Positions 34,864 through 43,184 of a DNA stretch of 64,000 bases are shown here, one piece after another (position 1 is the stretch's first letter; the number at the start of each line of letters is the position of its first letter). Made by a program: the position numbers and the translations under genes. Where the stretch lies: NCBI GenBank assembly GCA_937978655.1, contig CALJUX010000023.1, positions 76,389 to 140,388 of the forward strand, read 5' to 3'. The notes beneath the pieces are model-generated. The model was not told the DNA's origin, searched no databases, and was given only the letters and a program-made list of their open reading frames with translations. The DNA is from an uncultured Chromatiaceae bacterium. Lineage in GTDB: Bacteria > Pseudomonadota > Gammaproteobacteria > Enterobacterales > Alteromonadaceae.

Positions 34864-36096
34864 ATGCAATATACTGAGATTTATCTTGGTGTTGGTATGT
34901 TCACCTTGCTGGTTGTCGCGCTGGTTGTGATGATTTTAGTGGCCAAGGCGAAGCTGGTTTCTGCAGGTGAAGTCACCATCAACATCAATGGCGATGCCAG
35001 CAAAGCGCTGAAAGTCAGCGCTGGCGGCAAACTGCTCAGCGTACTGGCAGATCGTGGTATCTTCCTGTCATCGGCTTGTGGTGGTGGTGGTTCATGTGGT
35101 CAATGTCGTGTTCATGTGCATGCCGGTGGTGGTGACGTCCTGCCCGTCGAATTTGGTCACCTGACCAAAGGCGAGCGACGCGAAGGCTGCCGTCTGGCTT
35201 GCCAGGTCAGCGTGAAAACTGACATGGACATTGAAGTGGAACCAGAGATCTTTGGTATCAAAAAGTGGGCTTGTACTGTTATTTCTAATGACAACAAAGC
35301 CACTTTTATCAAAGAACTGAAGCTGCAGATCCCTGATGGCGAATCAGTACCATTCCGTGCCGGTGGTTATATTCAGATTGAAGCGCCTGCACACCATGTG
35401 AAATATGCTGACTACGATATTCCGGCGGAATACCGTGGTGACTGGGAACGCTTTAAGTTCTTCACGCTGGAGTCAAAAGTGGATGAGCCGACAATTCGTG
35501 CTTATTCGATGGCGAACTACCCGGAAGAAGAAGGCATTATCATGTTAAACGTGCGGATCGCGTCTCCGCCGCCAAACAACCTGACTTTGCCATGCGGTAA
35601 GATGTCTTCTTATATCTGGAGCCTGAAAGCAGGTGATAAGGTCACTATTTCTGGTCCATTTGGTGAGTTCTTCGCCAAAGATACCGATGCAGAAATGGTG
35701 TTTATCGGTGGTGGTGCCGGTATGGCGCCAATGCGTTCACACATTTTTGACCAGCTGCGCCGGCTGAAATCCAAGCGGAAAATCAGCTTCTGGTATGGTG
35801 CTCGTTCAAAGCGCGAAATGTTCTATGTCGAAGATTTCGATATGCTGCAGGCTGAGAACGAAAACTTTCAGTGGCACGTGGCTTTGTCAGATCCACAACC
35901 GGAAGACAACTGGACGGGTTATACCGGTTTCATCCATAACGTGATTTTTGAGAACTATCTGAAAAACCACAAAGCGCCGGAAGATTGTGAATTCTATATG
36001 TGTGGTCCGCCGATGATGAACAAAGCGGTCATTAACATGCTCAAAGACTTAGGCGTTGAAGACGACAACATTCTGTTGGACGACTTTGGTGGTTAA
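34864..36096 (+). CDS. nqrF: Na+-translocating NADH:quinone reductase subunit F
   Basis: NqrF is the NADH-oxidising entry subunit. It has an N-terminal membrane anchor (about residues 5-26), a plant-type [2Fe-2S] ferredoxin domain (SACGGGGSCGQC and CRLAC), an FAD-binding barrel (RAYSMANYPEE) and an NADH domain (GGGAGMAPMRSH, MCGPPMMNKAV). The length of 410 is typical. A strong terminator follows 14 bp after the stop, so nqrABCDEF is a closed operon without apbE. Confidence 0.98.
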   Translation: MQYTEIYLGVGMFTLLVVALVVMILVAKAKLVSAGEVTININGDASKALKVSAGGKLLSVLADRGIFLSSACGGGGSCGQCRVHVHAGGGDVLPVEFGHLTKGERREGCRLACQVSVKTDMDIEVEPEIFGIKKWACTVISNDNKATFIKELKLQIPDGESVPFRAGGYIQIEAPAHHVKYADYDIPAEYRGDWERFKFFTLESKVDEPTIRAYSMANYPEEEGIIMLNVRIASPPPNNLTLPCGKMSSYIWSLKAGDKVTISGPFGEFFAKDTDAEMVFIGGGAGMAPMRSHIFDQLRRLKSKRKISFWYGARSKREMFYVEDFDMLQAENENFQWHVALSDPQPEDNWTGYTGFIHNVIFENYLKNHKAPEDCEFYMCGPPMMNKAVINMLKDLGVEDDNILLDDFGG

Positions 36097-36110
36097 CCAC
36101 TGACAGCGTT

Positions 36111-36139
36111 AAAAAACCAACCTTCGGGTTGGTTTTTTT
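36111..36139 (+). terminator. Strong Rho-independent terminator after nqrF
   Basis: A 12-bp stem AAAAAACCAACC / GGTTGGTTTTTT closes a stable TTCG tetraloop and runs into T residues up to 36139. It separates nqrF from nqrM. Confidence 0.95.
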
Positions 36140-36299
36140 ATGCCGGTACTTTGGCAGAAAGCGCCGATACGGCGATGATAGCGGCAGCCGTTTGGCTGGA
36201 AAGCATAGTCGCTGGCCAGATTTAGCGTTAAAATAGCGCTGTTGCGGCGTCAGTGATCTGCCAGCCACTAATTTTAATTCAATGCGTAGAGAGGTTGTC

Positions 36300-36512
36300 A
36301 TGGAAGTGTTTCTGTTGACGTTTGCTGTGCTGTTAATCGTCGTGTTGGCCATGGCCGTTGGTTATATTGTGCAACGTAAAACAATCGCTGGCAGCTGCGG
36401 TGGTTTAGATGCGCTGGGCATTGAAAAAGCCTGTGATTGTGAAAATCCGTGTGAAAAACGCCAGGAACGGATGCGTAAAGAAAAAAGCTGGCAAGAAAAT
36501 AAAATTATCTGA
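36300..36512 (+). CDS. nqrM: Na+-NQR maturation protein NqrM
   Basis: NqrM (formerly DUF539) is needed to assemble Na+-NQR, delivering iron to the NqrD/NqrE site. The 70-residue product has one N-terminal transmembrane helix (MEVFLLTFAVLLIVVLAMAVGY) and four cysteines in GSCGGLDALGIEKACDCENPC, the conserved iron-handling motif. The ATG follows GAGAGG. It lies beyond the nqrF terminator, so it needs its own promoter. Confidence 0.95.
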   Translation: MEVFLLTFAVLLIVVLAMAVGYIVQRKTIAGSCGGLDALGIEKACDCENPCEKRQERMRKEKSWQENKII

Positions 36513-36549
36513 CCCTGAACGGTCGGACAGCAATTCCAAGGACCTATAA

Positions 36550-38088
36550 ATGGCATTTCCAACTCCTGTCGCGGTGTCTTCTCTGCAGGCGGCTTTTGCT
36601 GCTGACTGGGATGCACTGATTTGTATCGCTGAACAATTCCACCAGTTACCATTGCCTGTGCTGAACGAGTTTGTTGCCAGCCATCAGGCTATCGACCAGC
36701 GTATTGGTCGTGAGACGGTGACGTTAATCTGTGATTCAGCCCCGGGCAAACGGTTAATTTTGGCACCAACCGGCCCGTTGCTGCGTGACTACGATGATGT
36801 CCGTTGTGTTGCCGATGTGGCAAAAATTGCTATTCAGCAAGCAAAAGCGGCAGGGGCAGTGCGCCCGCTGATATGGCTGCAAACTCCGGCCGATCCACGT
36901 TACAGTCAGGCACTGAGTGTGGCTTATCTGGCGGCAGCGCAGGCGCTGTGGCAACCACTGGAAGGCCGGGAAGCTCGTGGCGAAGCGCTGGTTGAACCGG
37001 TGCAAAGCATTGGATTACTGGGTCTTGATGATCAGCAAAGCAAGTTTCTCGCAGCCACCGAAGCAGGTCGGCGTCTGGCCCGTGATCTTTGTGGTACTGA
37101 GCCAGAACGGATGACGCCACTGCGCTTTGCCGACTACTGTGTTGACGCATTCGCGCATACTGCAGTGAAAGTGAAGGTTGAAACCAATACTGAACAGCTG
37201 TTAGCTGATTATCCTTTGTTGATGGCGGTTGCCCGCAGCTCACTGGCGGTGGCCCGACATAAGCCTGCTGTGATCAGGCTGGAATATTTGCCTGCCGGTG
37301 AAGTGACGCAAACGCTGTTATTCGCAGGGAAAGGGCTGGTGTACGACACCGGCGGCGCCGATCTGAAAATCAACGGCGGTATGGCGGGGATGAGTCGCGA
37401 TAAAGGCGGTGCAGCGGCGGTGGCCGGTTTTATGAAAACGGTCGCGTTACTGAAACCTGCCGGACTGCGGGTGATTGCCGAAATTGGCGCCGTGCGCAAC
37501 AGTATCGGTTCTGACGCTTTTGTCGCTGACGAAATTATTACCAGTCATGCCGGTGTCCGGGTGCGGATTGGCAATACTGATGCGGAAGGCCGTCTGGTGC
37601 TGGCTGATTTAATGTCGCATTTGCGTCTGAAAGCTAAAGATGCTGTCAATCCGACCTTATTCTCGGTTGCAACCCTGACCGGCCACGCAGCAAGGGCCGT
37701 TGGTCCTTATACCGCACTGGTTGAAAATGGTGCGGCTCGCAAAGCCGGAGTGTCAGCACAGATTGCTCAGGCTGGCGAAATTTGGGCAGATCCGTCAGAG
37801 CTGTCATCCAGCCGGCGTGAAGATTTTGCCTTTATCCGCGCGCGCAGTTGTGCTGATGATGTGCTGAGTTGTAATAATGCACCATCTTCTGTGACGGCGC
37901 GTGGCCATCAGTTTCCGATGGCGTTTCTGGTGGTCGCTGCAGGGCTAGACCCAAGTTCGGCATTGTCCGGCGGATTGCCTTATGTTCACATTGATATTGC
38001 CGGTAGTGGTGTCGATGGTGGGGACTGGCAGCACGGCAAACCTTCGGCGGCGCCGGTCAGCAGCCTGGCGGCGTGCTATCTAAGCTAA
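36550..38088 (+). CDS. M17-family leucyl aminopeptidase, divergent type
   Basis: A 512-residue cytoplasmic aminopeptidase-like protein, only distantly related to pepB at 5870. The metal site is intact: GKGLVYDTGGADLKI, SRDKGGAAAVAGF and NTDAEGRLVLADL give the Lys, Asp, Asp, Glu and Arg positions. The N-terminal third is family-specific. It lies 37 bp after nqrM, so they may share a transcript. Substrate preference is not predictable. Confidence 0.88.
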   Translation: MAFPTPVAVSSLQAAFAADWDALICIAEQFHQLPLPVLNEFVASHQAIDQRIGRETVTLICDSAPGKRLILAPTGPLLRDYDDVRCVADVAKIAIQQAKAAGAVRPLIWLQTPADPRYSQALSVAYLAAAQALWQPLEGREARGEALVEPVQSIGLLGLDDQQSKFLAATEAGRRLARDLCGTEPERMTPLRFADYCVDAFAHTAVKVKVETNTEQLLADYPLLMAVARSSLAVARHKPAVIRLEYLPAGEVTQTLLFAGKGLVYDTGGADLKINGGMAGMSRDKGGAAAVAGFMKTVALLKPAGLRVIAEIGAVRNSIGSDAFVADEIITSHAGVRVRIGNTDAEGRLVLADLMSHLRLKAKDAVNPTLFSVATLTGHAARAVGPYTALVENGAARKAGVSAQIAQAGEIWADPSELSSSRREDFAFIRARSCADDVLSCNNAPSSVTARGHQFPMAFLVVAAGLDPSSALSGGLPYVHIDIAGSGVDGGDWQHGKPSAAPVSSLAACYLS

Positions 38089-38213
38089 AGCGCCTGCTCC
38101 GGACTGCTGTGGTATCAATACTGCAGCGGTCAGGGGCCGCCTGCTGAAATCTGTTGTCGGTTCAGTTGCGTCTGTTTATGCTGTAGTGACTACTGAGTCA
38201 GGTTAATGGACGA

Positions 38214-40889
38214 ATGAGACTCCGCGAAACTCTTGTTATTTATATGTTTCCTTTAATGGTATTGCCCACTTTAGCTTTTGGCTATCTGGCATACCGTTAC
38301 AGCGAATCCTCTTTTGCGCAGCAGGCCTTTATCAAGGTCGCACAGCATCTTGAACTCCAGCAACAGAAACTGAGCACGTATCTGCGCAATCATCAGATGC
38401 AATTGCAGCATTTAAGTCAGGCGGACGCCACGCTGGATTTTTTAAATGAACAAGCTGCACCCGAGCGAAGCCAGGCTCTGGTTACCCAGTTAAAACAGTA
38501 TCAAAAAGTCCATGCCGATGCCGAGCAGCTGAAACTGCTGCGATTAAGCGGGGAACTGGCGTTCCAGCATCCGGCCGCAAACAGCACGGCTGGCGGCAAT
38601 AACATCAGGTTTCGGGCCGATTATTTTACCTCGCTGCAGGGGATGATCGAGGACGCTGGTATCTTCATCAGCCGGGAGTCCGATCAGCAGGAGCTGAAAG
38701 TGATCCTGGCGCAGAAAATCTATCAGTATGCGCGTGATTCCAATGATATTGACCGGCTTTGGGGTTATCTGGTGGTGAATCTCAATACTGATATGCTCGA
38801 TGAAGTGGTAAACAACCGTTTATTGTCGTCCAACGTTAATTTGATCGTCAGTCCCGGTGGCATTATCACCTATGCGGACAAGCCCAGTTTGATAGGCAGT
38901 GCGCTGGCTCCGACTAATTTTGCCCAGGTACAGCAGTCGGTCGGTGCCGAGCGGCTGCAGAAAATAGTGCTGTTGGGGAAGCCGATGCTGGTGCTCGGGG
39001 CTGCCTTACCAGGTAATTTTATGCTGGTCAGCGCTGTGGATGAAACGGAGCTGATGTCGGTCGCAGATTTCCTGCCGATATTGTTGTTTTTGCTTAGTAT
39101 TTTGTTTGCAATTGGCTTGCCGCTGTTATGTTACTGGTTATTGGTGAAGTACATTTTTGAGCCGATTAAAGTGTTGACTGAAGCAAAAACCGCCGTCGGG
39201 CGCGGTGACCTGAGTACGCTGCTGACGGTAAAAAAGCAAGATGAACTGGGGGATATGTTTGCCGCATTTAACGTGATGGTCCGGCAATTGCGGGTATATC
39301 GTGAACGCGAGCGCGCATATAAACAGCAGCTGGAAGAAAAAGTTCAGAAGCGGACTCAGGATTTAGCCAGAGCTAACAGTAATCTGGCCAGCGCGAATCA
39401 GCAGCTGATTATGGCCCGCGAGTCGGCGGAACAGGCCAACCGGCTGAAAAGTGTGTTTCTGGCCAATATGAGCCATGAGATCCGCACGCCGCTGACCGCA
39501 ATTATCGGTTTTAGCGAGCAGGCCATTATCGAAACCGACCATGAGCAGATCACCGATTATCTCAAACGTGTGTTGCGCAGTGGCGACCACTTATTAAATC
39601 TGATCAACGACATCCTCGATTTGTCGAAAATCGAAGCGGATAAACTGGAACTGTCATTGGTGCAGTTTAATTTCCTGCAACTGATTGATGATATTTATCA
39701 GCAGGCAAAAAATCAGGCACAGGCCAAAGCGCTGGATTGTGTGCTGGAGCTGAATTACCCGCTGCCGGCGCAGTTGCGTACCGACGAATTGCGATTCCGT
39801 CAGGTGCTGCTGAATCTGACCAGCAACGCGCTGAAGTTCACTCAACGCGGTAAAATTATCATTCAGGTCAGTTATCAGTCCGGTGAGGAACTGCTGATAA
39901 TCCGGATTAAAGATACCGGGATTGGCATGAGCGCTGACGAGCTGACCAAGTTGTTTCAGCCATTTGTCCAGGCCGATGCAACAGTGACACGCAATTTTGG
40001 CGGCACGGGTCTTGGCCTGGTGATTTCGAAAAAGCTGATGCAGCAGATGGATGGCGATATCCGGGTTGAAAGTGTGAAAGGGCTTGGCAGTTGCTTTGAG
40101 ATCCGTATGCACTGTGAAACCCAACAAATCAGCTTGGTCGACAGCTTTGAGCCTGTCAGTAACCCGGATGCGGTTCAGCCTGAATCTGATTGTCTGCCGC
40201 AGCTGAAGATCCTGGTCGCCGAAGACAATACCGATAACCAGCTGCTGGTTGCGGTGCTGCTGCGCAAAATTAATGCCGAATTTACCATGGTGGCAAATGG
40301 CCATCAGGCCGTGCAGAAACTGTTACTGGATGATTATGATCTGGTGTTTATGGACATGCAGATGCCGGAGATGGGGGGGGAAGAAGCAACACGCTTAATT
40401 CGTCATGCCGGGATTGATGTGCCGATTATCGCGCTGACCGCCAACGTGATGCGGGAAGATCATCAGCGTTATCTGGAAGCGGGTTGTCAGGCCTTGTTGG
40501 GGAAACCGATAGTACAACATGATTTTTATGCGATGATCCGCAGTCATACCCGCAAAGACCGGCATCTGGAACAGGAATTAGCAGCTAGACTGGAATCAGA
40601 CCCGGCCATTATTGCGTTGAAACACGATTTTGCTGAGCGCTTACCGGCACAGCTGGCGCAGCTAGCGTTGTTGCGCGACGACCATAAACTGACCGAATTG
40701 CAGTATGAAGCCCACAGCCTGAAAGGTTGTGCTGGCAGCATGGGCTTTCCGGACATAACCCAACTGGCAGCGGAGCTTGAATTGTCTGCGAAATCGCAGG
40801 ATGCGCTGGCATGCCAGCTGATCATCCAGCGCATGCAACAACGGCTGGCTGAAACCACTACTCTGAATGGAGCTGAGCATGTCAGATGA
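38214..40889 (+). CDS. Hybrid sensor histidine kinase with receiver and Hpt domains
   Basis: An 891-residue membrane kinase. Order: transmembrane helix (about 8-27), periplasmic sensor region of double-Cache size (about 30-280), second helix (about 285-310), HAMP, coiled coil, HisKA with His421 in MSHEIRTPLT, HATPase_c (DTGIGM, GGTGLGLVISKKL), receiver with Asp714 in LVFMDMQMPEM, and Hpt with His834 in AHSLKGCAGSMGF. It can therefore run a full phosphorelay in one chain. No output regulator is adjacent. Its end overlaps the HIT gene by 11 bp. Confidence 0.93.
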   Translation: MRLRETLVIYMFPLMVLPTLAFGYLAYRYSESSFAQQAFIKVAQHLELQQQKLSTYLRNHQMQLQHLSQADATLDFLNEQAAPERSQALVTQLKQYQKVHADAEQLKLLRLSGELAFQHPAANSTAGGNNIRFRADYFTSLQGMIEDAGIFISRESDQQELKVILAQKIYQYARDSNDIDRLWGYLVVNLNTDMLDEVVNNRLLSSNVNLIVSPGGIITYADKPSLIGSALAPTNFAQVQQSVGAERLQKIVLLGKPMLVLGAALPGNFMLVSAVDETELMSVADFLPILLFLLSILFAIGLPLLCYWLLVKYIFEPIKVLTEAKTAVGRGDLSTLLTVKKQDELGDMFAAFNVMVRQLRVYRERERAYKQQLEEKVQKRTQDLARANSNLASANQQLIMARESAEQANRLKSVFLANMSHEIRTPLTAIIGFSEQAIIETDHEQITDYLKRVLRSGDHLLNLINDILDLSKIEADKLELSLVQFNFLQLIDDIYQQAKNQAQAKALDCVLELNYPLPAQLRTDELRFRQVLLNLTSNALKFTQRGKIIIQVSYQSGEELLIIRIKDTGIGMSADELTKLFQPFVQADATVTRNFGGTGLGLVISKKLMQQMDGDIRVESVKGLGSCFEIRMHCETQQISLVDSFEPVSNPDAVQPESDCLPQLKILVAEDNTDNQLLVAVLLRKINAEFTMVANGHQAVQKLLLDDYDLVFMDMQMPEMGGEEATRLIRHAGIDVPIIALTANVMREDHQRYLEAGCQALLGKPIVQHDFYAMIRSHTRKDRHLEQELAARLESDPAIIALKHDFAERLPAQLAQLALLRDDHKLTELQYEAHSLKGCAGSMGFPDITQLAAELELSAKSQDALACQLIIQRMQQRLAETTTLNGAEHVR

Positions 40890-41292
40890 ATTTCAGCTGC
40901 ATCCGCAGCTGGCAACCGATTCGGTCTTGTTGGCGGACTGGCCGTTGTGCCAACTCCGGCTGAGCAATGACCGGCAGTATCCTTGGTTTATTCTGGTGCC
41001 ACGCCGCGTTGCGGTGCGGGACGTGATTGACCTGACGGAAGCTGAGCAGGAGCAACTTTGGCGGGAGAGTCGTTTGCTCAGCCAGTGGCTGCGGACCGAC
41101 TATCAGCCGGATAAGCTCAATCTGGCGGCACTTGGCAATATGGTACCGCAACTGCACATTCATCACATTGCGCGTTTTCAGCACGACAAGGCCTGGCCGG
41201 CGCCTGTATGGGGCAAATATCCGCCACAGCCTTATCAGGACACTGAGCTGGCTGAATTACAACAGCGTTGGTCTGTACGTCGTTTTGAATAA
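40879..41292 (+). CDS. HIT-domain protein
   Basis: A 137-residue histidine-triad protein, probably a nucleotide hydrolase. The start was chosen at MSDEFQLHPQL. The triad segment reads VPQLHIHHIARF, so the first position of the usual HxHxHxx is Gln; this Q-L-H-I-H form is common in bacterial HIT proteins of this type. It is followed by DKAWPAPVWG, also typical. The gene overlaps the hybrid kinase end and is followed 10 bp later by the HDOD gene, forming a three-gene operon. Confidence 0.88.
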   Translation: MSDEFQLHPQLATDSVLLADWPLCQLRLSNDRQYPWFILVPRRVAVRDVIDLTEAEQEQLWRESRLLSQWLRTDYQPDKLNLAALGNMVPQLHIHHIARFQHDKAWPAPVWGKYPPQPYQDTELAELQQRWSVRRFE

Positions 41293-41302
41293 AGGGAGTT
41301 TT

Positions 41303-42142
41303 ATGTCGGCTGATAATGCACTGTTGACCCTGTTAACCGAGAAACTGCGCAATAACCTGCTGGTCTTGCCGACCTTGCCGGAGATTGCAGTACGGGTGCG
41401 GCAGGCTGCTGACGACCCGGATATCAACTTACATGCGATGGCGGAAGTGATAGCACGGGATCCGGCGCTGGCTGCGCGCATGCTAAAAGTGGCGAACAGC
41501 GCATTCCTCGGACGCAGTATTAAAGTGAGTACACTGAATCAGGCGGTGACGCGGATTGGTCTTTCCCAGGTCAAGAATATCGCCACGGCGATGGCGCTGG
41601 AGCAGCTGTTTGTCAGTCAGCATCCGGACGTCATAGGCCAGATGGCTGAACTTTGGCATGACACGATAGACACCACCTGCATCGCTATGGCTTGTTTGAG
41701 GTTTTATCAACAGAATCATAAGCATACATCACTGAATATGGATACCATGACATTGGCTGCGTTGGTGTATCAGATTGGCGCGCTGCCGATCCTGGCCGAA
41801 GCAGAAAAGTATCCTGCCGTATTTGCCGAACCAGGCTATTTGCGTCACGCGATCAGGGATTTGTCGCCGGCGATCGGCGTGGTGATTCTGCAAAGCTGGT
41901 CATTTGCCGATATCTTTGTCCGCGTGGTGCAGGACTGGTCCGGGCTGCAGTTGGCTGAGCAGCCTTGTTACACTGATTTTGTCAGACTGGCGGCGATTTC
42001 CCGCCAACAGTATCCGCTGCGCAGCAATGAAAGCCAGTTATTGGAGACTTATCTGCAGCAAGGCCTGATCCCCAAAGTGGCCTTCATGCAGGAGCCACAG
42101 TTACAACAGCATTATCAGGACGCGAAAACGATGTTTTTGTAA
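41303..42142 (+). CDS. HDOD-domain protein
   Basis: A 279-residue protein made of a single HDOD domain, a catalytically degenerate relative of HD phosphohydrolases found in signalling proteins. Visible are LPTLPEIAVRVRQAADDPD, VIARDPALAARMLKVANSA and TLNQAVTRIGLSQVKNIATAMAL, the conserved helices. The start at MSADNALL follows AAAGGGAG. It is the last gene of the kinase-HIT-HDOD operon, so it may act in that signalling path. Confidence 0.92.
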   Translation: MSADNALLTLLTEKLRNNLLVLPTLPEIAVRVRQAADDPDINLHAMAEVIARDPALAARMLKVANSAFLGRSIKVSTLNQAVTRIGLSQVKNIATAMALEQLFVSQHPDVIGQMAELWHDTIDTTCIAMACLRFYQQNHKHTSLNMDTMTLAALVYQIGALPILAEAEKYPAVFAEPGYLRHAIRDLSPAIGVVILQSWSFADIFVRVVQDWSGLQLAEQPCYTDFVRLAAISRQQYPLRSNESQLLETYLQQGLIPKVAFMQEPQLQQHYQDAKTMFL

Positions 42143-42174
42143 GGGACGCTGCTGCGTCCCTTACCAATTCCCGT

Positions 42175-43080
42175 TCAGCCTTTTACCAGCGGTTGGACCT
42201 GATCTTTAAAGACCCGCAGCACCTGGGCCAGCTCGTTTGCCATCACCAGTAAATCAGCATCGAGCCGCAGCACCAAGTCTTCCCAGCCCAGTTCGTCGTT
42301 TTTATCTGCCAGCAGTTCTTCGAACTGCAGTTTTTTAATGCTGCCATCTTCACAAATCACCAGACTCAGCTGTTCCGGCTTGACCAGTTCCAGCTTTGTC
42401 ACCAGTTTGTCTTCGAGGTGGCTTTGCACTTCATCTGCTGTGAGCAGGTGGTTACTGAAACGAACTTTCGCCCCTTCTTCATCCGGCGCTTTTAATTCGG
42501 CGTCATGGCCGAGGCTGAAACCTTCTGGCAGTGCCTGATTGCTCAGCCACTGTTGCATGGACTGGCTCAGCTGATTGCTGTCAATCCATGGCACTGCCGG
42601 CAGCGATCCCAGTGCCTTGCGCAGCAACGCCAGCAAGTCTTCAGCCCGGCTGGCAGAACTGGTATTGACAATAAACCAGTTGTTTTTGGCATCGTAAATC
42701 GCCTGCGTCACGGTCGAGCGGCTAAATGCCCGCGGCAGCAATGTTTGAATGAGCTCTTCTTTTAGCGCCTGCTTTTCTTTGCGGCCCAGCGGCCGGCCTT
42801 TTTCTGCTTCCAGCGCGTCAATTTTCGGTTGCAGTTCTTCATTGATCACCGCAGCTGGCAGCACTTTTTCCTGCCGTTTTAATGCGAACACAAACAAGTG
42901 ATCTTGCTGGTGGGCGTACGACTTCATGCTGGGATGCAGTGGGAAGGTAAAACCGAGTTTCAGCGCATCCTGGCCCATGCAGGGCGTGAATTTATGCTCA
43001 GCCAGGGCAGCATCGAGTTTGTCGATATTGAGGTTTAACGGTTCAGTAATTTGATATACACGCAGGTTTTTAAACCACAT
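42175..43080 (-). CDS. rdgC: Recombination-associated protein RdgC
   Basis: RdgC is a ring-shaped, non-specific double-stranded DNA-binding protein that limits RecA activity. The start at MWFKNLRVYQIT (301 aa) matches the family; a few extra codons upstream are unsupported. Segments QDALKLGFTFPLH, LLPRAFSRSTVTQAIYD and LSLVICEDGSIKKLQFEELL are family-typical. It is convergent with the HDOD gene. Confidence 0.95.
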   Translation of the reverse strand: MWFKNLRVYQITEPLNLNIDKLDAALAEHKFTPCMGQDALKLGFTFPLHPSMKSYAHQQDHLFVFALKRQEKVLPAAVINEELQPKIDALEAEKGRPLGRKEKQALKEELIQTLLPRAFSRSTVTQAIYDAKNNWFIVNTSSASRAEDLLALLRKALGSLPAVPWIDSNQLSQSMQQWLSNQALPEGFSLGHDAELKAPDEEGAKVRFSNHLLTADEVQSHLEDKLVTKLELVKPEQLSLVICEDGSIKKLQFEELLADKNDELGWEDLVLRLDADLLVMANELAQVLRVFKDQVQPLVKG

Positions 43081-43184
43081 AGTCAGCAGAGTCCGCAATT
43101 CAGAAAAGGGGGTCAGTATAACCGGAAAGGAGAAGGCAACAACCCGGCGACGTCAGAAAGCAACGTCGCCGGCGAGATGATTGC

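Noticed and set aside
39654..40304. 216-codon minus-strand frame inside the hybrid kinase
   Set aside because: It is antisense to conserved HisKA/HATPase motifs; its length results from codon bias.
40879..41292. HIT protein with Gln at the first triad position as a degenerate enzyme
   Set aside because: The Q-L-H-I-H form is usual in this group of bacterial HIT proteins, so it is not evidence of lost activity.
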